Of a stretch of 64,000 bases of DNA, positions 46,301 to 54,864 are shown piece after piece. The notes beneath the pieces were generated by a model. The model searched no databases and was not told the origin of the DNA. It saw only the letters and a list, made by a program, of their open reading frames with translations. Source of the DNA: Arachis hypogaea (lineage: Eukaryota; Streptophyta; Magnoliopsida; Fabales; Fabaceae); contig NC_092040.1 of assembly GCF_003086295.3 (NCBI RefSeq), positions 55,283,559-55,347,558 on the forward strand, given 5' to 3'. The first letter of the stretch is position 1; every line of letters begins with the position of its first letter. A program made the translations under genes and the position numbers.

Positions 46301-47958
46301 TTGTTCAAGTTTTGAGCAAGCTTTTGGTAACATCAGTGCCAGGGATTGTTCAGTTTGGACAACTGAAGGTTCATCTTGTTGCTTAGATTAGGTATTTATT
46401 TTTTTCGAAATTCTTGAAGATGAATTCTAGAGTTTCATGATGATTTGTTGAAGTCTGGCTGGCTGAGAAGCCATGTCTAATCTCATTGGACCGAGGTTTC
46501 AACTTATCATCACAGGAGCTTGTTGATCTTTATCGATCTTGCTTTTGGAGCAATGATCTGCTAAGGCTTGGCTGGCCATTGGCCATGTCTAGTGTTTTGG
46601 ACCGAAGCTTTCTTTGAGAGCTTGGCTGGCTGTGAAGCCATGTCTAATTCCTGGACCGGAGTCTTAGACTAGCATTGCACTGATTCCAGGAATTCTCATT
46701 AAGAATTTTGATACCTTTTTCCACTTAATTTTCGAAAATCACACAAAAAAATCAGAAAAATCATAAAATCCAAAAATATTTCTTGTTTGAGTCTAGTGTC
46801 TCATCTTAATTTTGGTGTCAATTGCATGCATTCATTCATGTGTCTTAAGGATCTCCAAGTAAATTCTTGATGATTTTCGTGTTCTAATCTTTGAATTCTA
46901 TTGACTTGAGTGTTTTGTGTGTCTCATATGCATTCTCATTTTGTTAGTGTCAGTAGTATACAAACTGCTATGTTTGGTGTCTTGCATGCATTGTTATTTG
47001 ATTTTAGTTGCATTTTGATTTGTCCTTATTATTAAAAATCCAAAAATATTTTTAATTTGTGTCTTCTCAAGTCAATAATACAGAGAATTGAAGATTCAGA
47101 ACATACAGCAGAGGAATTATGCAGAAAAAGCTGGGCGTTCAAAACGCCCAGTAAAGAAGGACAGACTGGCGTTTAAACGCCAGCCAGGGTACCTGGTTGG
47201 GCGTTTAACGCCCAAAAAGGTATAGTTTTGGGCGTTAAACGCCAGAATGTGCACCATTCTGGGCGTTTAACGCCAGGATGGCACAAGGGGGAAGATTCTG
47301 TTTTTCAATGCAATTTTTTTTCAAGTTTTCAAAGTTTTTCAAATCAAATCTTTTTCAAATCAAATCTTTTCAATCAAATGTTTTCAAAATCAATTTTTTT
47401 CCTTTTTCAAAGATACTTACTATCAATTAATGATTTGATTCAAAATTTCAAGTATGTTGCCTTTTCTGTTGAGAAAGGTTTAATGTTTGAATCATATCTT
47501 TTCTTGTTAGTCAAGTTTTTAATTTTTCAAAATCAAATCTTTTTAAAATGTTTTTCAAATCATATCTTCTCAATCACATTTCTTAAAACCAATCATATTT
47601 TCTTAACCACATCTTTTTCAAAATAATTTTCAATCAAATCTCTTTGATTTCTAATTTCAAAATCTTTTTCAAAAATCACTTTATTCCTTTCCCACTTTCA
47701 TTTTCAAAAATTAAGTAATGTTTTTCAAAAATATTTTCAAAATTTTACACTTAGTTTTCGAAAATCACTTTCCTCCTTCTCACATCCTTCTATTTATGGA
47801 CTAACACTATTCCTTAATGCAAAATTCGAACTCCATCTCCTTTGATAAGTTCGAATTTTCTACTTCTGTCTTCTACTCTTCTTTTCCTCTGACACTTCAA
47901 GGAATCTCTATACTGTGACATAGAGGATTCCACATTTTCTTGTTCCCTTCTCTTTCAT
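46301..47958 (+). other. Long 5' leader of the complete element
   Basis: About 1.66 kb without a supported gene. It contains three imperfect repeats of GGCTGGC...GCCATGTCTA...GGACCG (46453-46501, 46566-46611, 46620-46666), GGCGTTTAACGCC palindromes (47133-47275) and a T-rich drift of TTTTTCAAATCAAATC words (47300-47770). Leader length and structure fit a packaging/translation-control region. Confidence 0.6.
47133..47275 (+). repeat. GGCGTTTAACGCC palindrome cluster (5' side)
   Basis: About five units of GGCGTTTAAACGCC, GGCGTTTAACGCC, GGCGTTAAACGCC or GGGCGTTCAAAACGCCC, each a near-perfect inverted repeat, spaced 25-45 bp. The same class of unit is found after the gag ORF and in the LTRs. Confidence 0.9.
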
Positions 47959-50295
47959 ATGAACAGGAACAAAGACAAAGGCATTCTTGTTGAGGCCGAT
48001 CTTGAACCTGAAAGGACCTTGAAGAGAAAGCTAAGAGAAGCCAAAGCACAACTCTCTCTAGAGGACCTGACAAAATTCTTCAAAGAAGAAGAACACATGG
48101 CAGCTGAAAACAACAATGCCAACAATGCAAGGAAGGTGCTGGGTGACTTTACTGCACCTACTCCCGATTTCTATGGGAAAAGCATCTCTATCCCTGCCAT
48201 TGGAGCAAACAACTTTGAGCTTAAGCCTCAATTAGTTTCTCTAATGCAACAGAATTGCAAGTTCCATGGACTTCCATTGGAAGATCCTCATCAGTTTTTA
48301 GCTGAGTTCTTGCAAATCTGTGACACTGTCAAGACTAATGGGGTTGACCCTGAGGTCTACAGACTTATGCTATTCCCTTTTGCTGTAAGAGACAGAGCTA
48401 GGACATGGTTGGACTCTCAACCTAAAGAAAGCCTGGACTCTTGGGAAAAGCTAGTCAATGCCTTCTTGGCAAAGTTCTTTCCACCTCAAAAATTGAGTAA
48501 GCTTAGAGTGGAAGTCCAAACCTTCAGACAGAAGGAAGGAGAATCCCTCTATGAAGCTTGGGAAAGATACAAACAATTAATCAGAAAGTGTCCTTCTGAT
48601 ATGCTTTCTGAATGGAGCATCATAGGTATTTTCTATGATGGTCTCTCTGAACTATCCAAGATGTCTTTGGATAGCTCAGCAGGAGGATCTCTTCATCTGA
48701 AGAAGACGCCTACTGAAGCTCAAGAACTGATTGAAATGGTTGTAAATAACCAATTCATGTACACTTCTGAAAGAAATCTTGTGAACAATGGGACTAGTCA
48801 GAAGAAAGGAGTTCTTGAGATTGACACTCTGAATGCCATATTGGCTCAGAACAAAATATTGACCCAACAAGTCAATATGATTTCTCAAAGTCTGTCTGGA
48901 ATGCAAAATGCACCAAGCAGTACTAAGGAAGCTTCATCTGAGGAAGAAGCTTATGATCCTGAGAACCCTTCAATGGAAGAGGTGAATTACATGGGAGAAT
49001 CCTATGGAAACACCTATAATCCTTCATGGAGAAATCATCCAAATTTCTCATGGAAGGATCAACAGAGACCCCAACAAGGTTTCAACAACAATAATGGTGG
49101 AAGAAACAGGTTTGGCAATAGCAAGCATTTTCCATCATCTTCTCAGCAACAGACAGAGAGTTCTAAGCATAATAACTCTGACTTAGCAACCATGGTCTCT
49201 GATCTAATCAAAACCACTCAAAGTTTCATGACTGAAACAAGGTCCTCCATTAGAAAGTTGGAAGGACAAGTGGGTCAGCTGAGCAAGAAAATTACTGAAC
49301 TCCCTCCTAGTACTCTCCCAAGCAATACAGAAGAAAATCCAAAAGGAGAGTGCAAGGCCATCAACATGGCCGATTTTTGGGAGGAAGAAGAGGCAGTGAA
49401 CGCCACTGAGGAAGGCCTCACTGGACGTCCACTGGCCTCCAATGAGTTCCCCAATGAGGAACCATGGGAATCCGAGGCTCAAACTGAGACCATAGAGATT
49501 CCATTGGACTTACTTCTGCCATTCATGAGCTCTGATGAGTATTCTTCCTCTGAAGAGGATGAGTATGTCACTGAGGAGCAAGTTGCTAAATACCTTGGAG
49601 CAATCATAAAGCTGAATGACAAGTTATTTGGAAATGAGACTTGGGAGGATGAACCGCCTTTGCTCACCAAAGAACTGGATAACTTGTCTAGGCAGAAACT
49701 GCCTCAAAAGAGACAGGATCCTAGGAAGTTTTCAATACCTTGTACCATAGGCACCATGACCTTCAAGAAGGCCTTGTGTGACTTAGGGTCAAGTGTAAAC
49801 CTCATGCCTCTCTCTGTAATGGAGAAGTTAGGGATCTCTGAGGTACAAGATGCAAGAATCTCACTAGAGATGGCAGACAACTCAAGAAAACAAGCCCATG
49901 GACTTGTAGAGGATGTTCTGGTTAAAGTTGAAGACCATTACATCCCTACTGATTTCATAGTCCTAGAGACTGGGAAGTGCATGGATGAATCCATCATCCT
50001 TGGCAGACCCTTCCTAACCACTGCAAAGGCTGTGATTGATGTTGATAGAGGAGAGTTGATCATTCAAGTGAATGAAGAATCCCTTATGTTTAAGGCTCAA
50101 GGATATCCCTCTATCATCATGGAGAGGAAGCATGAAGAGATTCTCTCAAAACAGAGCCAAACAGAGCCCCCACAGTCAAACTCTAAGTTTGGTGTTGGGA
50201 GGCCACAACCAAACTCTAAGTTTGGTGTTGAACCCCCACATTCAAACTCTAGGTTTGGTGTTGGGAGGTTCCAACATGGCTCTGAGCATTTCTGA
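47959..50295 (+). CDS. Gag-protease polyprotein (778 aa), intact
   Basis: Ty3/gypsy-type Gag fused to a retropepsin-like protease. ATG at 47959 follows the leader. Residues 1-60 are charged. About 105-230 form the retrotransposon Gag (capsid) domain: LEDPHQFLAEF, AVRDRARTWLDSQP, WEKLVNAFLAKFFPP and GESLYEAWERYKQLIRKCP. An Asn/Gln-rich linker has no CCHC zinc knuckle. A coiled-coil-like SSIRKLEGQVGQLSKKI precedes the acidic region. About 590-700 is the protease: FSIPCTIGTMTFKKALCDLG, SSVNLMPLSVMEKLG, and the flap-end word SIILGRPFL. The active site reads D-L-G rather than D-T/S-G, as in related ORFs here. The C-terminus carries three SKFGV repeats. The ORF stops where RT would normally follow. 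It could supply capsid and processing for itself or related elements. Confidence 0.92.
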   Translation: MNRNKDKGILVEADLEPERTLKRKLREAKAQLSLEDLTKFFKEEEHMAAENNNANNARKVLGDFTAPTPDFYGKSISIPAIGANNFELKPQLVSLMQQNCKFHGLPLEDPHQFLAEFLQICDTVKTNGVDPEVYRLMLFPFAVRDRARTWLDSQPKESLDSWEKLVNAFLAKFFPPQKLSKLRVEVQTFRQKEGESLYEAWERYKQLIRKCPSDMLSEWSIIGIFYDGLSELSKMSLDSSAGGSLHLKKTPTEAQELIEMVVNNQFMYTSERNLVNNGTSQKKGVLEIDTLNAILAQNKILTQQVNMISQSLSGMQNAPSSTKEASSEEEAYDPENPSMEEVNYMGESYGNTYNPSWRNHPNFSWKDQQRPQQGFNNNNGGRNRFGNSKHFPSSSQQQTESSKHNNSDLATMVSDLIKTTQSFMTETRSSIRKLEGQVGQLSKKITELPPSTLPSNTEENPKGECKAINMADFWEEEEAVNATEEGLTGRPLASNEFPNEEPWESEAQTETIEIPLDLLLPFMSSDEYSSSEEDEYVTEEQVAKYLGAIIKLNDKLFGNETWEDEPPLLTKELDNLSRQKLPQKRQDPRKFSIPCTIGTMTFKKALCDLGSSVNLMPLSVMEKLGISEVQDARISLEMADNSRKQAHGLVEDVLVKVEDHYIPTDFIVLETGKCMDESIILGRPFLTTAKAVIDVDRGELIIQVNEESLMFKAQGYPSIIMERKHEEILSKQSQTEPPQSNSKFGVGRPQPNSKFGVEPPHSNSRFGVGRFQHGSEHF
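50174..50272 (+). repeat. 33-bp tandem repeat encoding NSKFGV, PPT-like
   Basis: Three units begin near CAAACTCTAAGTTTGGTGTTG (50180, 50213 and 50246, period 33 bp). The core AAGTTTGGTGTTG equals the primer tract before the 3' LTR (53195). The repeat makes the last codons of the gag-protease ORF. Confidence 0.85.
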
Positions 50296-50974
50296 GGCTC
50301 CATGAGAGTCCTCTGCCAAGCTACTGACATTAAAGAAGCGCTTGTTGGGAGGCAACCCAATGTTATATTTTATCTATTTTATTTTGTTATTTTATCTTTT
50401 TTGTAGGTTGATGATCATGAGAAGTCACAAAATCAATGAAAAAAGCAAAAACAGAATGAAAAACAGGAAGAAAAACAGCACACCCTGGAGGACGCACCCA
50501 CTGGCGTTTAAACGCCAGTGAGGTTAGCTGTTGGGCGTTTAACGCCCAGTCTGGCACCATTCTGGGCGTTTAACGCCAGAAAGGGGCACCAGACTGGCGT
50601 TAAACGCCAGAAATGGGCAAGAAGCTGGCGTTAAACGCCAGAAATGGGCACCAACCCGGCGTTTAACGCCAGAAATGGCTTAAAATGTGATTTTGCTTGC
50701 CATTTGGTGCAGGGATGACTTTTCCTTGACACCTCAGGATCTGTGGACCCCACAGGATCCCCACCTACCCCACCACTCTCTCTCTTCTTCTTCCCCATTC
50801 ACCAATCACCTCAACACCTCTTCCCCAAAAACCCTTCACCTATCAAATCCCATCTTTCTCTTCACCACTCACATCCATCCTTCACAAAACCCCACCTACC
50901 TCACCATTCAAATTCAAACCACTTTCCCACCCAAACCCACCCTCAAATGGCCGAACATCCCTCTCCCCCTCTCC
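50296..50974 (+). other. Inter-ORF spacer
   Basis: Begins with GACATTAAAGAAGCGCTTGT and GGGAGGCAACCCA (shared with 40195 and 62030). It then holds the palindrome cluster and a CT/CA-rich promoter-like stretch. No ORF. Confidence 0.65.
50500..50675 (+). repeat. GGCGTTTAACGCC palindrome cluster (3' side)
   Basis: Seven near-perfect units (CTGGCGTTTAAACGCCAG, GGGCGTTTAACGCCC, CTGGCGTTAAACGCCAG and similar) spaced about 25-30 bp apart. Each could fold into a 6-9 bp stem. Confidence 0.92.
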
Positions 50975-50982
50975 TATATAAA
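50975..50982 (+). promoter_or_regulatory. Putative internal promoter for ORF2 (TATA box)
   Basis: TATATAAA in the context CTCTCCTATATAAACCCTCC, about 193 bp before the ORF2 ATG. TTCATTTTCACACAACATAC (51000 onward) would be a typical pyrimidine/CA start region. The two other gag-type elements have an equivalent TATA word. Confidence 0.55.
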
Positions 50983-51100
50983 CCCTCCTTCACTCCTTCA
51001 TTTTCACACAACATACTCACCACTTCTCCCCTTCTTGGCCGAAAATTAAAGCCATTCCCTTTCCCCTCATCTCTTCTTCTTCTACTCTCTTCTTTCTTCT

Positions 51101-51139
51101 TTTGCTCGAGGACGAGCAAACATTTTAAGTTTGGTGTGG
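51101..51139 (+). promoter_or_regulatory. Central hairpin plus PPT-like box before ORF2
   Basis: TTTGCTCG-AGGA-CGAGCAAA (51101-51120) is a perfect 8-bp hairpin with AGGA loop. AAGTTTGGTGTGG (51127-51139) follows after six bases. It copies the terminal box at 53170-53207 with compensating stem changes. It could act as a central plus-strand primer or as an RNA element in the ORF2 leader. Confidence 0.7.
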
Positions 51140-51174
51140 TAAAAGCATTGCTTTTTGTTTTTCCATAACCATTT

Positions 51175-52299
51175 ATGGCATCCAAGGCCAGAGAAACCTC
51201 TAGAAAGAGGAAAGGGAAGGCAAAAGCTTCCACCTCCGAGTCATGGGAGATGGAAAGATTCATCTCAAAGGTGCATCAAGACCACTTCTATGAAGTTGTG
51301 GCCTTGAAGAAGGTGATCCCCGAGGTCCCTTTTTCACTCAAAAAGGGTGAATATCCGGAGATCCGACATGAGATCCGAAGAAGAGGTTGGGAAGTTCTTA
51401 CCAACCCCATTCAACAAGTCGAAATCTTGATGGTTCAAGAGTTCTATGCCAATGCATGGATCACCAAGAACGATGACCAAAGTGTGAACCCGAATCCAAA
51501 GAATTATCTTACCATGGTTCGGGGGAAATACTTGGATTTTAGTCCAGAAAGTGTGAGGGTGGCGTTCAACTTGCCTATGATGCAAGGAGATGAACATCCT
51601 TACACTAGAAGGGTCAACTTTGATCAAAGGTTGGACCAAGTCCTCACAGTCATATGTGAAGAGGGCGCCTAATGGAAGAGAGATTCAAGAGGAAAGCCGG
51701 TTCAATTGAGAAGGCACGACCTCAAACCCATGGCTAGAGGATGGTTGGAGTTCATCCAACGCTCAATCATTCCCACTAGCAACCGGTCCGAAGTTACCAT
51801 AGACCGGGCTATCATGATCCATAGCATCATGATTGGAGAAGAAATAGAAGTTCACGAGGTTATAGCTCAAGAGCTCTATAAGGTGGCGGACAAGTCCTCT
51901 ACCTTGGCAAGGTTAGCCTTCCCTCATCTCATTTGTCACCTCTGTTATTCAGTTGGAGTTGACATAGAGGGAGACATCCCTATTGATGAGGACAAGCCCA
52001 TCACTAAGAAAAGGATGGAGCACACAAGAGACCCCACTCATCATGAAATCCCTGAGATTCCTCAAGGGATGCACCTTCCTCCACAAAACTATTGGGAGCA
52101 ACTAAACACCTCCCTAGGAGAATTGAGTTCCAACATGGGACAACTAAGGATGGAGCATCAAGAACACTCCATCATCCTCCATGAAATTAGAGAAGATCAA
52201 AGAATCATGAGGGAAGAGCAACAAAGACAAGGAAGAGACATTGAGGAGCTCAAGCACTCCATAGGATCTTCAAGAGGAAGAAAGAGCCGCCATCACTAA
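51175..52299 (+). pseudogene. Second ORF (putative plant transposon protein-like), one stop
   Basis: A 374-codon frame from ATG 51175 is interrupted only by TAA at 51670-51672 (EEGA-stop-WKRDSKGKP). It begins MASKARETSRKRKGKAKAST and shows WEMERFISKVHQDHFYEVVA, EYPEIRHEIRRRGWEVL, VQEFYANAW, MVRGKYLDFSPESVRVAFNL, WLEFIQRSIIPTSNRSEVTI and RAIMIHSIMIGEEIEVHEVI. A His/Gln/Glu-rich probable coiled coil ends it (about 52120-52280). The homologue at 59354-60982 reads Asp-Trp at the stop, so a single substitution broke this copy. No membrane segment or signal peptide is evident, so I do not call it env-like. Function is unknown. Confidence 0.8.
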
Positions 52300-53169
52300 G
52301 GTGGACCCGTTCCTTGATTTCCTTGTTCTTTATTCTTCTGTTTTTCGAATTTTATGCTTACGTTTGTCCATGTTTGTGTCTTGTGATCATTAGTGTCTTA
52401 GTGTCTATGCCTTAAAGTTATGAATGTCCTATGAATCCATCACCTTTCTTGAATACAAACGTGCTTAATTGAAAAGGAAAGAATTGCATGAATTTTGAAT
52501 TTTATAACAGTTTAATTATTTTGATGTGGTGGCATTATTTTTGTCTTCTGAATGTATGCTTAAACAGTGCATATGTATCTTGAATTTGTGGTTCATGAAT
52601 GTTGGCTCTTGAAAGAATGATGAAAAAGGAGACATGTTACTGAGGATCTGAAAAATCATAAAAATGATTCTTGAAGCAAGAAAAAGCAAAAAGAAAAAAA
52701 AATCGAAAAAAAAGAGAAAAAGAAAAGAAAACGAAAAAAAAGAGAGGAAAGAAAGAAAATAAAGTTGTGATCCAAGGCAAAAAGAGTGTGCTTAAGAACC
52801 CTGGACACCTCTAATTGGGGACTCTAGCAAAGCTGAGTCACAATCTGAAAAGGTTCACCCAATTATGTGTCTGTGGCATGTATGTATCCGGTGGTAATAC
52901 TGGAAGACAGAGTGCTTTGGGCCACGGCCAAGACTCAATAAGTAGCTATGTTCAAGAATCATCATACTCTACTAGGAGAATCAATAACACTATCTGGATT
53001 CTAAGTTCCTAAAGAAGCCAATCATTCTGAATTTCAAAGGATAGAGTGAGATGCCAAAACTATTCAGAGGCAAAAGTTAAAAGCCCCGCTCATCTAATTA
53101 ATACTGATCTTCATAGATGTTTTTGGAATTCATTGCATATTCTCTTCTTTTTATCTTATTTGATTTACA
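52300..53169 (+). other. 3' non-coding region of the complete element
   Basis: Contains an A-rich purine tract (52675-52765), then TGTGATCCAAGGCAAAAAG, TGGGGACTCTAGCAAAGCTG, GTCACAATCTGAAAAGGTTC and ATGTATCCGGTGGTAATACT, shared nearly unchanged with 63130-63480. No ORF is supported. Confidence 0.7.
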
Positions 53170-53207
53170 GTTGCTTGAGGACAAGCAACAATTTAAGTTT
53201 GGTGTTG
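53170..53207 (+). promoter_or_regulatory. Terminal hairpin plus plus-strand primer tract
   Basis: GTTGCTTG-AGGA-CAAGCAAC (53170-53189) is a perfect 8-bp hairpin. Five bases later AAGTTTGGTGTTG (53195-53207) abuts the 3' LTR. The tract is not purely purine, yet it is conserved at 63552 and, in reverse, at 58284-58296. Confidence 0.8.
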
Positions 53208-54864
53208 TGATGAGCGGATAATTTGTACACTTTTTGGCATTGTTTTTAGTATGTTTTTGGTATGATCTAGTTAGTTTTTAGTATATTTTTATTAGTTTTT
53301 AGTTAAAATTCACTTTTCTGGACTTTACTATGAGTTTGTGTGTTTTTCTGTGATTTCAGGTATTTTCTGGCTGAAATTGAGGGACCTGAGCAAAAATCTG
53401 ATTCAGAGACTAAAAAGGACTGCAGATGCTGTTGGATTCTGACCTCCCTGCACTCGAAGTGGATTTTCTGGAGCTACAGAAGCCCAATTGACGCGCTCTT
53501 AACGTCGTTGGAAAGTAGACATCCTGGGCTTTCCAGCAATATATGATAGTCCATACTTTGCCCAAGATTTGATGGCCCAAACCGGCGTTCAAAGTCACCT
53601 TCAAGATTTCCAGCGTTAAACGCCGGAACTGGCACCCAAATGGGAGTTAAACGCCCAAACTGGCACTAAAGCTGGTGTTTAACTCCAAGAAGAGTCTCTA
53701 CACGAAAATGCTTCATCGCTCAGCCCAAGCACATACCAAGTGGGCCCGGAAGTGGATTTTTATGTCATTTACTCATTTCTGTAAACCTTAGGCTACTAGT
53801 TCTCTATAAGTAGGACCTTTTACTATTGTATTTGTAGACTTTGGTAGCTATCTTCATTTTTATGCTATCTTAGATCATTGGGAGGCTGGCCTCACGGCCA
53901 TGCCTAGACCTTGTTCTTATGTATTTTCAACGGTGGAGTTTCTACACACCATAGATTAAGGTGTGGAGCTCTGCTGTACCTCGAGTATTAATGCAATTAC
54001 TATTGTTCTTCCATTCAATTCCGCTTGTTCTTGTTCTAAGATATCACTTGTTCTTCAACTTGATGAATGTGATGATCCGTGACACTCATCATCATTCTCA
54101 CCTATGAACAAGGTGACTGACAACCACTTCTGTTCTACAAGCAACCAAGGTTCTAGTGAATATCTCTTGGATTCTTTAACCGGAATCTTTGTGGTATAGG
54201 CGAGAACTGATGGCGGCATTCAAGAGAATCCGGAAGGTCTAACCTTGTCTGTGGTATTCTGAGTAGGATTCAGTGATTGAATGACCGTGACGCGCTTCAA
54301 ACTCCTAGCAGGTGGGGCGTTAGTGACAGACGCAAAAGAATCGATGGATTCTATTCCGGCCTGACCGAGAACCGACAGCTGAATTCCGCGTGCTGTGACA
54401 GAGCATATGCAATCGTTTTCACTGAGAGGATGGGAGGTAGCCATTGACAATGGTGAAACCCTACACAAGCTTGCCATGGAAAGGAGTAAGAAGGATTGGA
54501 TGAAGACAATAGGAAAGCAGAGAGACGGAAGGGAAGGCATCTTCATGCGCTTATCTGAAGTTCCTACCAATGAATTACATAAGTACCTCTATCTTTACCT
54601 TTATGTTTATTTTCGTTCATCACTATATCCATTTGAGTTTGCCTGACTAAGGTTTACAAGATGACCATAGCTTGCTTCAATACTAACAATCTCCGTGGGA
54701 TCGACCCTTACTCGCGTAAGGTTTATTACTTGGACGACCCAGTGCACTTGCTGGTTAGTTGTGCGAAGTTGTGTAATGCCATGGTATTGAACACCAAGTT
54801 TTTGGGGTTCATGACCGGGGATTATGAGAGTTGTGAAAAGTATTGTTCACAATTTCGCGCACCA
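53208..54864 (+). repeat. 3' LTR of the complete element
   Basis: Same length as the 5' LTR. Mismatches by eye include a tight cluster of six at 53493-53509. Ends GCGCACCA before the AGACT duplication. Confidence 0.95.

Larger units (their letters stand above)
44620..54864 (+). mobile_element. Complete young pol-less LTR retrotransposon (10,245 bp)
   Basis: Two 1657-bp LTRs (44620-46276 and 53208-54864) start TGATGAGCGG and end GCGCACCA, flanked by a perfect duplication AGACT (44615-44619 and 54865-54869). A tRNA-Asp primer site follows the 5' LTR. The interior holds a 778-codon gag-protease ORF, an inter-ORF promoter-like region, a second ORF, and a hairpin plus primer tract before the 3' LTR. 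There is no reverse transcriptase, RNase H or integrase. My hand alignment of the LTRs gives about 21 mismatches and no indel (about 1.3%), so the insertion is young. It must have been mobilised by enzymes from another element. Confidence 0.93.

Noticed and set aside
47133..50675. CRISPR-like array of palindromic repeats
   Set aside because: The units vary, the spacers are not unique fixed-length inserts, and the context is a eukaryotic retrotransposon.
50743..51168. 141-codon Pro/Ser/His-rich frame before ORF2
   Set aside because: It is a CT-rich promoter/leader stretch with low-complexity composition. The TATA box and hairpin explain it better.
51175..52299. ORF2 as an envelope-like protein
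   Set aside because: Its position recalls Athila env-like ORFs, but I see no signal peptide, membrane helix or glycoprotein features in this copy or in the 542-aa copy.
54395..54646. 83-codon frame MTEHMQSF repeated at 45807
   Set aside because: It is an LTR-internal frame, identical by recent duplication, with no protein family recognised.
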